A DNA stretch of 44,829 nt from Clostridiales bacterium (lineage in GTDB: Bacteria > Bacillota > Clostridia > Oscillospirales > Oscillospiraceae), in assembly GCA_021202515.1 (NCBI GenBank), contig JAJQCW010000027.1:1-44829 (forward strand), written 5' to 3'. Positions 33,928 through 44,100 of the stretch are shown here, piece after piece; positions within the stretch are counted from its first letter, which is position 1; each line of letters opens with the position of its first letter. The notes under the pieces were generated by a model. That model was not told the origin of the DNA. It did no database searches and saw nothing but the letters and a program-made list of their open reading frames with translations. The translations under genes were made by a program, and so were the position numbers.

Positions 33928-34731
33928 ATGCCCCTTTTTTCAAACGAGCAGGTCACGCCCCATCTAAAACGCATCCTGCTGCCCTGCGGTGTGTGCGCTT
34001 ACCTGGCCCAGGGCGAGCAGCGGGCGGTCCTCATTGACACGGGCTTTGGCCTGGGTGACCTGAAAAGCTATGTGGATTCGCTGGTGACTACCCCTTATAT
34101 GGTGCTGCTCTCCCATGGCCACCTGGACCACGCAGGCGGAGCCGGGCAGTTCGATATGGTCTGGCTCAACAAAGCGGACTGGCCTCTGGCCCGGCGGCAC
34201 TGCACCGTCGAGAACCGGCTCCACGACATCTACAACGGCCCGGACGGAATGCCCGCCGGGGCTACAGAGCAGGATTTGCTTCCGGCCAGGGAGAGCGATT
34301 ATCTCCCTCTCAGCGACGGAGACGGGTTTCCCCTGGGCGGCGTGACGGTGGAGGCGGTCAGCGTTCCCGGCCACACGGCGGGGATGACCGTGTTCCTTCT
34401 GCCGGAGGACCGGGTCGCCCTTTTCGGCGACGCCTGCGGGGAACACACCCTGCTGACCAAAGAAGCTCTGCCGGAGTATCGGCGCGGCCTGGCGCATTTG
34501 GCAACCCATGCGGACCGGTTCGACACAGTGCTGCGCAACCACGGCGACTACTGCTCCGCCAAGCAGATTTTGGCGGACAACCTGGCCCTGACCGGCGAGA
34601 TCATGGTCGGAACGGATTCCGCTGTCCCGTATACCATGATGGGCGTCCAAGGACACCTGGGCCGCCCGGAGGTACATCCGGGCAAGGCAGGCAACATCTT
34701 CTACGCCAACGCAGCAGACGCTGTGTGGTGA
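33928..34731 (+). CDS. Metallo-beta-lactamase-fold hydrolase
   Basis: Cytoplasmic enzyme of 267 residues with the metal-binding LLSHGHLDHAGG (HxHxDH, about residues 53-64), a second histidine in SVPGHTAGM, and an aspartate in LFGDACGEH. These are the metal ligands of the glyoxalase II/MBL family. GAAAGGAGG precedes the ATG. It sits between the PTS permease and the antiterminator gene, suggesting a role in processing the imported compound or its aglycone, by inference. No substrate can be read from the sequence. Confidence 0.88.
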   Translation: MPLFSNEQVTPHLKRILLPCGVCAYLAQGEQRAVLIDTGFGLGDLKSYVDSLVTTPYMVLLSHGHLDHAGGAGQFDMVWLNKADWPLARRHCTVENRLHDIYNGPDGMPAGATEQDLLPARESDYLPLSDGDGFPLGGVTVEAVSVPGHTAGMTVFLLPEDRVALFGDACGEHTLLTKEALPEYRRGLAHLATHADRFDTVLRNHGDYCSAKQILADNLALTGEIMVGTDSAVPYTMMGVQGHLGRPEVHPGKAGNIFYANAADAVW

Positions 34732-34764
34732 AGTGTATCGCAGAACGAAAGGAGAGGGTCATTT

Positions 34765-35598
34765 TTGCAAATCGTCAAGAAAATCAATAACAACGTGGCC
34801 CTTGCCAAGGACGACAACGGACAGGACGTGGTGGTTTTTGGACGGGGAATCGGCTTCCCGGCCGTGCCCTACACCCTGACCGACCTGAGCCGCATTGACC
34901 GCAGCTTTTACGATGTCCAGAGCAATCACATCTCCCTGGCGGACAGCCTGCCGGAGGACATCATCATGCTGGCCGCCGACGTGGTGGAAATGGCACAGTT
35001 GGAGATGGACATCAACCTGAACCCCAACCTGCCTTTCACCCTGGCGGACCACCTGAACTTCGCCCTGGAGCGAGTGGCCCAGGGAGTGGAGCTGAGCACA
35101 CCCCTCTCCTATGACGTGGCCCACCTCTACCCCAGGGAGACGGAAATGGGCCGGTACGCGGTGGAGCTGGTGCGCCAGCGCAAGGGCGTGGAGCTGCCAG
35201 AGTGCGAGGTCTACAACGTGACGCTGCACCTCATCATGGGCGAGCTGGAAAACAGCAATATGCACTTCACCCTGCTCTCCACCCAGGTCATCGCTGAAAT
35301 TACAGCCATTGTGGAGCAGGAGCTGGACATTCACCTGAACACAGACGGGTTCAACTATTCCCGCTTTGTCATGCACATCCGCTACCTGATCCAGCGGCTG
35401 GAGGCGGGCCAGCAGGAGGAAGGCGTCATGGACGGGGGGATGATCCGCCAGTTTCAGCGGACCAACCCCAGGATCTATCGCTGCTCCCAGAAGGTGCTCT
35501 CCCATCTGGAGCAGACGCGGGGGTGGACCTGCACTTCTGACGAGATGTTGTATCTCTGTATGCACATCAAGCGAGTGGCAGACCACAACAGCCTTTGA
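34765..35598 (+). CDS. LicT/BglG-family transcriptional antiterminator
   Basis: RNA-binding regulator of 277 residues. The N-terminal CAT domain (1 to about 55, starting QIVKKINNNVALAKD) binds RAT hairpins. Two PTS regulation domains follow (about 70-165 and 175-275) with conserved histidines, for example in TLADHLNFALER and YDVAHLYPRE. When phosphorylation by the cognate EII stops, the protein prevents premature termination. The start is a TTG (34765) behind AAAGGAGAGGG; no ATG is available. It lies between the EIIBC and EIIA genes. Two RAT/terminator leaders occur in the window (31933 and 37938) and are its likely targets. Confidence 0.92.
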   Translation: MQIVKKINNNVALAKDDNGQDVVVFGRGIGFPAVPYTLTDLSRIDRSFYDVQSNHISLADSLPEDIIMLAADVVEMAQLEMDINLNPNLPFTLADHLNFALERVAQGVELSTPLSYDVAHLYPRETEMGRYAVELVRQRKGVELPECEVYNVTLHLIMGELENSNMHFTLLSTQVIAEITAIVEQELDIHLNTDGFNYSRFVMHIRYLIQRLEAGQQEEGVMDGGMIRQFQRTNPRIYRCSQKVLSHLEQTRGWTCTSDEMLYLCMHIKRVADHNSL

Positions 35599-35792
35599 GC
35601 TGTTAGCTGTTGCCGTCAAGCGGCACTTCCGCTTCGCTCCCTGCCTGTAGTCAGGTATTGCCAATCTAAAGCGAACAGCAAAAAAGAAAACTGAGAGCAA
35701 AACCGCCCGTTTGTGAAGGGATGCAAACGGGAAACGCAGCACGTAATGTCAAGCACCACAAAGCTATTGGCTGATGGCTAAGAGCTAACAGC
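35598..35792. repeat. Inverted-repeat-flanked insert with a hairpin element
   Basis: AGCTGTTAGCT (35598-35608) at the end of the antiterminator gene and AGCTAACAGCT (35782-35792) before the EIIA gene are perfect 11-bp inverted repeats. Between them lie one element copy (TGCCG-TCAAG-CGGCA, 35611-35625, then CTTCCGCTTCGCTCCCTGCC) and a hairpin CCCGTTTG/CAAACGGG (35706-35731). The right repeat is part of the 18-nt block also found at 8770-8787. The left repeat includes the antiterminator stop codon. Confidence 0.6.
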
Positions 35793-35816
35793 TATACTGC
35801 AATGGAGGTAATTCAA

Positions 35817-36320
35817 ATGGGATTCTTCTCAAAATTCAAAAAGCAGGAGACCGCCAAGCCGGTCTGTGACCCCATGACCGTTTACGCCCCCGCAGCAGGG
35901 CCCGCCATCCCCCTGCCGGAGTTCCCCGCCCCCCTGTTCAGCCAGGAGGCCCTGGGGCCGGGCTGTGGTATCCAACCCACCGGCGACGTAGTGGTGGCTC
36001 CCTTTAACGGCACCGTGACCCAGGTCATCGACAGTCTGCACGCCGTCGGCGTCACCAGTGACAGCGGCGTGGAACTGCTCATCCACATCGGCGTGGACAC
36101 CGTGGCCATGAACGGTCAGGGTTTCCGGGCCAGTGTCAAGACCGACCAGAAGATCACCATGGGCCAGCCGTTGATTTACTTCGACAGCAAGGCCATCAAA
36201 GCCGCCGGGCATCCCGATGCCATCGCGGTCATCGTCACCAACGGCGACGAATACCAGGGTGTGGAGCTGGTCGCCTCCGGCGAAGTGGCCCCCGGTGAGC
36301 CGCTGCTCAAGCTGAAATAA
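35817..36320 (+). CDS. PTS EIIA, glucose class
   Basis: Cytoplasmic phosphocarrier of 167 residues. The phospho-histidine is in [19 protein letters not shown], and the N-terminal flexible segment is followed by [12 protein letters not shown] and [15 protein letters not shown], as in Crr-like EIIA proteins. The ATG at 35817 is chosen because GGAGG lies 8 nt upstream; an ATG at 35802 precedes that site. It provides the EIIA missing from the EIIBC at 32159. It ends 20 nt before the tannase-like gene, which has a GGAGG-type site, so the two are probably one message. Confidence 0.92.
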   Translation: MGFFSKFKKQETAKPVCDPMTVYAPAAGPAIPLPEFPAPLFSQEALGPGCGIQPTGDVVVAPFNGTVTQVIDSLHAVGVTSDSGVELLIHIGVDTVAMNGQGFRASVKTDQKITMGQPLIYFDSKAIKAAGHPDAIAVIVTNGDEYQGVELVASGEVAPGEPLLKLK

Positions 36321-36340
36321 GCAGGACGGAGGCGATAGGA

Positions 36341-37819
36341 ATGAAAGACGCGCTTCGTTTTGACCCGACCAACTACCAGGTGAAAACCTGCACCCTGGGA
36401 GGACGCAGCGTCACCTATCGGGCCTTCGAGGGGCTGGACTACTGCGCCGCCCCGCTGGACCCCATCCAGAAGCTGAACCTGTTCGTCCCGGAGGTCTACT
36501 ATGATGGAGCGGTTTTTAACGGCTATACGCTGCACACCGCCCCCATCTTCGCGCCCAACACCGTGGGCGGCTATATGCCCGGCCCCGCTGACGAGCCAGG
36601 GCTGGACCACCGGGGGAACATCAACGCCGTCTTTGAGGCGCTGATTCACGGCTACGTGGTGGCCTGCGCCGGTATCCGGGGACGCACCTCCGGCAAGCGC
36701 AGCGACGAGTTCTTCGAGGGCGGCAAGGCCACCGTTGACCAGGTGGACACGGGCCGTTTCGTGGGCAAGGCCCCGGCCCTCATCGTGGACATGAAGGCTG
36801 CGATTCGCTATTTGCGGCACAACCGGGATGTCATCCCCGGCGACACCGAGCATATCATCACCAACGGCACTAGCGCAGGCGGCGCGCTCTCCGCCCTGAC
36901 CGGGGCCACCGGCAACAGCCCGGACTACGCCCCGGCGCTGGCCGCCATCGGCGCGGCGGAGGAGCGGGACGACGTATTCGCCGCCAGTTGCTACTGCCCC
37001 ATCCACAACCTGGAGCACGCTGACGCCGCCTATGAGTGGCTGTTCTGCGGTCACGACCATTACAGCAGCGTCCGCTTCCGCAAGGTGGACGGCAAGGTGG
37101 TCAAAAAGGGCGTGGAGGGGGACCACACCCCCAAGCAGCAGCGGGTCTCCCAGGAGCTGAAAGCCCAGTTCCCCGCTTATTTGAACAGCCTGAACCTACA
37201 GGACGAGGCTGGCAATCCCCTGACCCTGAACGCCGACGGCACCGGCAGCTTTCAGGAGTACGTGAAAAAATGGGTTTTGGCCTCCGCTCAGCGGGAGCTG
37301 GACACCCACGACTCCGCTGTCCGGCTGAAAGAGCTGGCGGTGGCGGGCAGCGAAGTGGAACAGCAGAGCTATCTGACCATCCGGGACGGCAAGGTCGTGG
37401 ACCTGGACTGGGACGGCTTCGTCACCGCCATCGTCCGCATGAAATCCGCTCCGGCCTTCGATGCGCTGGACCTGAAAAGCCCGGAAAACGAGGAATTCGG
37501 CACTGAGACCGTCCCCGCCAAGCACTTCACCCCCTACGGCCAGGCCAACAGCGAGGTGGAGAGCCAGTTGGCGGACGAGAAGCTCATTCACATGATGAAT
37601 CCCACCTGTTATATTGGCAATGCGGACACCGCTAAACACTGGCGCGTCCGCCACGGGGCCTATGACCGGGACACCTCTCTGGCCATTCCGGTGATTCTGG
37701 CCACGCTGCTGCAAAACAGAGGGTTCGATATTGATTTTGCGCTGCCCTGGGGCCTGCCCCACAGCGGCGACTACGATTTAGACGACCTGTTCGCCTGGAT
37801 CGACGGCCTCTGCCGCTGA
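36341..37819 (+). CDS. Tannase-like alpha/beta-hydrolase (subtype B tannase)
   Basis: Probable cytoplasmic esterase of 492 residues without a signal peptide. The nucleophile elbow is GTSAGGALS (S178). Near the C-terminus lie [14 protein letters not shown] and [16 protein letters not shown], where the acid and histidine of the triad are expected. Together with [16 protein letters not shown] this is the pattern of Lactobacillus-type TanB, which splits galloyl esters. Placement directly after a PTS EIIA suggests that an imported phenolic or acylated glycoside is de-esterified inside the cell, an inference that fits the metallo-hydrolase in the same locus. Other feruloyl- or acyl-esterase activities are possible. 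Confidence 0.8.
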   Translation: MKDALRFDPTNYQVKTCTLGGRSVTYRAFEGLDYCAAPLDPIQKLNLFVPEVYYDGAVFNGYTLHTAPIFAPNTVGGYMPGPADEPGLDHRGNINAVFEALIHGYVVACAGIRGRTSGKRSDEFFEGGKATVDQVDTGRFVGKAPALIVDMKAAIRYLRHNRDVIPGDTEHIITNGTSAGGALSALTGATGNSPDYAPALAAIGAAEERDDVFAASCYCPIHNLEHADAAYEWLFCGHDHYSSVRFRKVDGKVVKKGVEGDHTPKQQRVSQELKAQFPAYLNSLNLQDEAGNPLTLNADGTGSFQEYVKKWVLASAQRELDTHDSAVRLKELAVAGSEVEQQSYLTIRDGKVVDLDWDGFVTAIVRMKSAPAFDALDLKSPENEEFGTETVPAKHFTPYGQANSEVESQLADEKLIHMMNPTCYIGNADTAKHWRVRHGAYDRDTSLAIPVILATLLQNRGFDIDFALPWGLPHSGDYDLDDLFAWIDGLCR

Positions 37820-37860
37820 CAGCAGCCACTCTCACCGGCCACTGGAGCGTTTCCACAGGC

Positions 37861-37915
37861 AGGGAGCGTAGCGCGTGGAAGTGCCCCTTGAGGGCAGAAG
37901 TGCTGCCTGACAGTA
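37861..37915 (+). repeat. Hairpin element between the tannase gene and the RAT leader
   Basis: AGGGAGCGTAGCGCGTGGAAG leads to TGCCC-CTTGA-GGGCA (37882-37896; the lead block is 21 bases minus the final unit), GAAG, and TGCTG-CCTGA-CAGTA (37901-37915, last pairs broken). A lone GGCAC-GAA-GTGCC hairpin at 38096-38108 just upstream of the next gene is probably a worn part of another copy. Confidence 0.75.
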
Positions 37916-37937
37916 TTGGGCAACTGAATCACGTTAG

Positions 37938-38015
37938 GGATTGTTATCCAATAGGAGCATTACCCAGGGGAGCCGCCGTGCGAGAGCGCGGACGGCTGCT
38001 CTGGGTGCTTTTTTT
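37938..38015 (+). promoter_or_regulatory. Second LicT-type RAT overlapping a terminator
   Basis: GGATTGTTATCC (37938-37949), AATA and GGAGCATTACC (37954-37964) match the leader at 31933 almost base for base outside the loop. The end overlaps the left arm of a long terminator stem (ACCCAG, 37962-37967, with CTGGGT, 38001-38006, and GC-rich inner pairs), followed by seven T. It sits about 135 bp before the giant exported-protein gene. No clear promoter is seen right before it, so it may act inside a long operon transcript. Confidence 0.8.
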
Positions 38016-38149
38016 GCTCTGGGCCGTGGAGCGGACCGGAAAAACAGCGCAAAACCCGAAAGGGGGCGGGAATCGGCAAAGTATCATGACAGAGAGGCAC
38101 GAAGTGCCAGAAGTACAAGAATCCACCTACGATTCAATGGAGAATGAAA

Positions 38150-41100
38150 ATGAAAAAATTACGCAAATTGTGTGCGCTTTTGCTCTCCATGGCAATGGCG
38201 CTCTCCTGCGCGTCTCTCCCCGCAGTAGCGGCAGAGGTTGGCGTCAGCGAGGGGACTGTGGTCGTTTCCACAGACACCGAGGAAACCACTGAGGAAGAAT
38301 CCGAAGAGGACCCCGCCGAAGAGGAAGGTGCGGACTCTGCGGAAGAATCCACCGAGGAAGACGCCGCTGACAGCTCCGAGGAAGATGCGGAGGAATCCGC
38401 CGAAGAAGAAGCGACAGTAGAAGCGGCAGAAGCCGAGGAAACCGAGGAAGCGGACGCGAGCGTAGAGGCGGAGAGCGCCGTTCCTACTGCGACTGCGGAG
38501 AGCACACTCTTCGGCTACGGCTACACCGATGGCCTCAGCTGCATGATGGGTTCCACCATTGACAGCCTGACCGGTGCGGCCACCATCTCCCTGGCCCTGG
38601 ATGAGGGCGAAATTGACGACAGCCTGATCGACAGCAGCAACGCCACTGTCAAGCTGGTGGACGGCGACGGCTATTACGCCGCCGAGCTGATCCTCAGCGC
38701 CACCACTCTGACCGGGAACTGGGAAAACGGCCAGACCTCCTACACCATGAGCGTAGAGGACCTGGTGTGGAACAATGATGTCTACAGCGGCACCGTGGGC
38801 GACGCCGGCACCCGGCAGTGGAGCGCCTTCGGCGGCGACGGCAACGGCTGCTACACCTTCTATCTGGAGGTCAGCGGCATCACCTACAACGGCGAGGAAG
38901 TGGCTTCCACCACCTTCCCGGTGGAGGTCTACATCTTTGGACGGGACGGAACCGACCGCGGCACCGTCTTTGACACGGAAGTGACCCTGCCCACCGCCAC
39001 AGAAAGCTCCTCCGGCAAGAGCCAGAGCAGCGAGACCCAGTGGACCTGGTCCGGCGATAGCAGCGCGGGCGTCCCCATCCTGTGCGACAGCCTGGCTGAT
39101 GACTTCTACATCACCTGGCCCTCCGGCAGCGACGCCTCCGGCGTGACCGCCAGCGATGTCACCGTGACCCTGTCCAACGAGTACGGCACCACCTACACCT
39201 TGGAAACCGAGAACGCCTACGGCGAGCAGCAGTACGCTGTCTACTCCAGCAAGGGCGAGACCCAGGTGGCTGTGACCTTCATGCACTGGTCCTACACCCC
39301 CGTGTTCACCACCATGACCATCACCGTGGACGACGGCGACGGCCTGACTGCCACCAAGACCTATGAGGTGGCCAGCGTCTACGCCTACGTGATTCAATCC
39401 GGTGGCCGCGCCAGAGGCGACGGCAACGTGGTCACTTTCAGCTATTACGGCCTGGATCTGGACAGCCTGAACGATGTCTATCAGCTTGCTAAGGACACGG
39501 AGGACTACACCCTCTATACCACTGTTGACGACACCACCTATTATTACGCCGAGGACGAGAGCGGCACTGGCTATCTGACCACCGATGAGGACGAGGCGGC
39601 TGTCTATACCCAGTCTGCCGATGCACGGGAGCCTGCGCTGGTCAACGCCACTGTCTTTATCGAAAACCGCCTGACCCTGACCGAGGACAAGACCGTTGAC
39701 GGCAAGACCGTCACCTTCACCAAGGAGCTGGGCAATGGCGACGGCAACAACACGCTTTACATGAAGGGCGCGGACGTGCTTGCCAACGGCGTAAAGGCCG
39801 CAACGGGCTACGTCATCGGCGAGAACCTGACCCCCTATGACGGCAACGGTGACCGTTACGGCACCCTGATGCCCTATGAGCACTGGGCCTGGCAGACCCG
39901 CTTCTCCGCCGGTTGGACCAGCGAGGACGGTGAAACCGCCACCAGTTTCCCCTATGTCAGCTTCCCCTACGGCTATGCGGCGGGCGAGACCCCCAGCACC
40001 GGCGGCGATGAGGAAGAGGAAGAACCTGTCGAGGTCTCCGTCACTGCGGAGAGCGACATCTTTGGTTCTGCCGACACCGGCAACAAGAGCACCCTGAAGG
40101 CCGAGTTGATTTATACCAGCGGCCCTGGCGACATCAACCTCTATTATTACAATGAAGATGGCGAGCGCGTCCAGTATGAGGATCAGTCTGAGACCCATGA
40201 GGGCGACACCGTCACCTATACCGGCTCCGCTACCATCTCCCTGGCTCTGTCCGAGGGTGACATTGACGACAGCAAGATCGACAGCAGCAACGCCGTGGTC
40301 AAGCTGGCCGAAGGCGACGGCTACTATCCTGAGGAACTGGTTCTGGCTGCCACCAGTCTGACCGGCAGTTGGGAGAACGGCCAGATGACCTACACCCTGT
40401 CTGAAGGCGACCTGGAATGGTACACCGGCGACTACGAGTGGAGCGATTACAACAGCGGCCGTGAGTGGAGCTGCTTCGGCGGCGACGGCAACGGCTACTA
40501 CACCTTCAACTTTGAGGTCAGCGGCATCACCTACGACGGCGTCGAGGTTGACCCTGTTCAGTTCCAGGTGAACGTCTACATCTGGGGCCGTGACGGTTCT
40601 GACCGCGTGTCCACCTTCAACGAGACCGAATCCCCTGAGGCCGTGGAAAGCTCCTCCGGCGTGTCCCAGACCGATGAGATCCAGTGGACCTGGTCCGGCG
40701 ACACCACCACCGGCGACCCCATTCTGTGCGACAACCTGGCCGATGACTTCTACATCACCTGGCCCTCCGGCACCGACGCCTCCGGCCTGACGGCGGACGA
40801 TGTCACCGTGACCCTTTACAACGCTTACGGCGACTCCTACACTCTCCAGACCGAGAACGCCTACGGCGAGAAGCAGTACTCTGTGTTCTCCAGCGAAGGC
40901 GAGACCCAGGTGGCCGTGACCTTCATGCACTGGGCCTATGTCCCTGTGTTCACCACCATGACCATTACCGTGGACGGCGACGGCCTGACTGCCTCCAAGA
41001 CCTATGATGTGGACAGCGTCTATATCTACATGGTCCAGCAGGGCGGCGGCGGCGTCACCGTGGACGGTACTGTCACCACCTACAGCTACTATGGCTTTGC

Positions 41101-44100
41101 CAACCTGGACAGCGTCTGGCAGGTCATGACCGAATCCACCTATGTTCTGACCACCACCATTGACGACACTACCTATTACTACGCTGAGGACGGCACCCTG
41201 ACCACCGACAAGAGCGAGGCCCAGTCCTTCGACGCCACCGGCGAAGCGGACACCAACCAGCAGCTCATCGGCAACACCGCCTGGATCACCACCCGGCTGA
41301 ACCAGACGGAAGACAAGACTGTGGACGACGAGACCATCACCTTCGACAAGTCTTACAGCACCGGCAAAACCGCCAGTGCATCCACCGCTGCGGCCAACGG
41401 CCTTGTTGCGGCGGACGGCTATATCCTGGGCAGCTCCATCACTCCTTATGAGCTGTGGGCCTGGCAGGATCGCTTCCTGGCCGGTTACACCCCCGATGAG
41501 GCAGAGCCGACTGGTTCTCCCTACGTCAGCTTCCCCTATGGCTACGAGGCGGGCGAGACCCCCAGCACCGGCGGCGATGAGGAAGAAGAAACCGTTGAAG
41601 TTTCCGCCACTGCGGAAAGCACTCTCTTCGGCTACGGCTACACCAGCGGCGGCAGCTGCCTGATGGGTTCCACCATTGACAGCCTGACCGGCGAGGCCAC
41701 CATCTCCCTGGCCCTGGACGAGGGCGACATCGACGACAGCCTGATCGACAGCAGCAACGCCACTGTGACACTGGTGGATGGCGAGGGTTACTACGCCGCC
41801 GAGCTGATTCTCAGCGCCACCACCCTGACCGGCAGTTGGGAAAACGGCCAGACCTCTTACACGATGGACGTGGAAGACCTGGTTTGGGATAACACCGTCT
41901 ATACCGGCGAGATGGGCACTGCCACCCGGCAGTGGAGCGCCTTCGGCGGCGACGGCAACGGCTGCTATACCTTCTATCTGGAGGTCAGCGGCATCACCTA
42001 TAACGGACAGGAAGTTGCTTCCGCCACCTTCCCGGTAGAGGTTTATATCTTTGGCCGGGACGGCACCGACCGCGGCACGATCTTTGACGACGAAGTGTCT
42101 CTGCCCACCGCGACAGAAAGCTCCTCCGGCGTCAGCCAGAGCAGCGAGATTCAGTGGACCTGGTCCGGCGACGACAGCGCTGGCGTTCCCATCCTTTGCG
42201 ACAGCCTGGCTGATGACTTCTATATCACCTGGCCCTCCGGCACCGACGCTTCCAGCCTGACGGCGGACGATGTCACCGTGACCCTGTCCAACGAGTACGG
42301 AACCACCTACACCTTGGAAACCGAAAACGCCTATGGCGAAGTCCAGTATGTGGTCTACTCCAGCGAGGGTGAGACCCAGGTGGCCGTGACCTTTATGCAC
42401 TGGGCCTATACCCCTGTGTTCACCACCATGACCATCACCGTGGACGGCGACGGCCTGACCGCCACCAAGACCTATGATGTGGCCAGCGTCTACGCCTACA
42501 TGGTGCAGTCCGGCGGCCGCGCTGCCGGCGATGGCAACGTAGTCACCTACAGCTTCTATGGCCTGGATCTGGACAGCCTGACCGATGTTTATCAGCTGGC
42601 CAAGGACACGGAGGATTACACCCTCTATACCACCGTTGACGACACCACCTATTATTATGCCGAGGACGAGAGCGGCAATGGCTATCTGACCACCGATGAG
42701 GACGAGGCAGTTGTCTACACCCAGTCCACCGAGGTACGGGAGCCTGCGTTGGTCAATTCCACTGTCTTTATCGAAAACCGCCTGACCCTGACCGAGGACA
42801 AGACCGTTGGTGAGGATACCATTACGTTCACCAAGGAGCTTGGCAATGGCGACGGCAACAACAACCTCTACATGAAGGGCGAGGACGTTCTGGCCAACGG
42901 CGTGAAGGCCGCGAAGGGCTATGTCATCGGTGAGAACCTGACCCCCTATGACGGCACCGGCGCCCGTTACGGCACCCTGATGCCCTATGAGCACTGGGCC
43001 TGGCAGACCCGCTTCTCCGCTGGCTGGACCAGCGAGGACGGCACCACTGCCACCAGCTTCCCCTATGTCAGCTTCCCCTACGGCTACGAAGCGGGCGAGA
43101 CCCCCAGCACCGGCGGCGATGAGGAAGAAGAATCGGTTGAAATTTCCGCCACTGCGGAAAGCACTCTCTTCGGCTATGCTTACACCGACGGTCTTAGCTG
43201 CCTGATGAGCGAAACCATTGACAGCCTGATCGGTGAGGCCACCATTTCCCTGGCCCTGTCCGAGGGTGATGTCGATGACAGTCTGATCGACAGCAGCAAC
43301 GCCACCGTCAAGCTGGCGGAGGGCGACGGCTATTATGCCGACGAGCTGACCCTCGGCGCAACTACCCTGACCGGCAGTTGGGAGAACGGTCAAATCTCCT
43401 ACACCTTGGACGTGGAGGATCTGGTTTGGAACAACACCGTTTTCACCGAAGGCTACAGCGGCGGCACCCGTGAGTGGAGCTGCTTCGGCGGCGACGGCAA
43501 CGGCTGCTACACCTTTAACCTGGAAGTCAGCGGCATCACCTACAACGGGCAGGAAGTTCCCTCTGTCACCTTCCAGGTGGAGGTCTACATCTTTGGCCGT
43601 TCCGGGGCTGACCTTGCCGCGCTGTACAATCTTGAAGAGGACGCCGTTGCGGTGGAAAGCACCTCCGGCGTGTCCCAGACCGATGAGATCCAGTGGACCT
43701 GGTCCGGCGATACCAGCGCGGGCGTTCCCATCCTGTGCGACAACCAGACCGACGACTTCTATATTACCTGGCCCACCGGCAGCGACGCCTCCGGCCTGAC
43801 GGCAGAGAATGTCACTGTCACCCTCTACAGTGAGTACGGCGACTCCTACACCCTCCAGACCGAAAACGCCTATGGGGAAAAGCAGTATGCTGTGTTCTCC
43901 AGCGAGGGCGAGACCCAGGTGGCGGTCATGTTCCGGCACTGGGCCTACACGCCGGTGTTCACCACCATGACCATCACCGTGGACGGCGATGAGTTGACCG
44001 CCTCCAAGACTTACGACATCGGCAGCGTTTATGTCCATATGGTGCAGTCCGGCGGGCATCCTGCCCACGACGGCGATGTGGTCACGTTCTCCTATTATGG

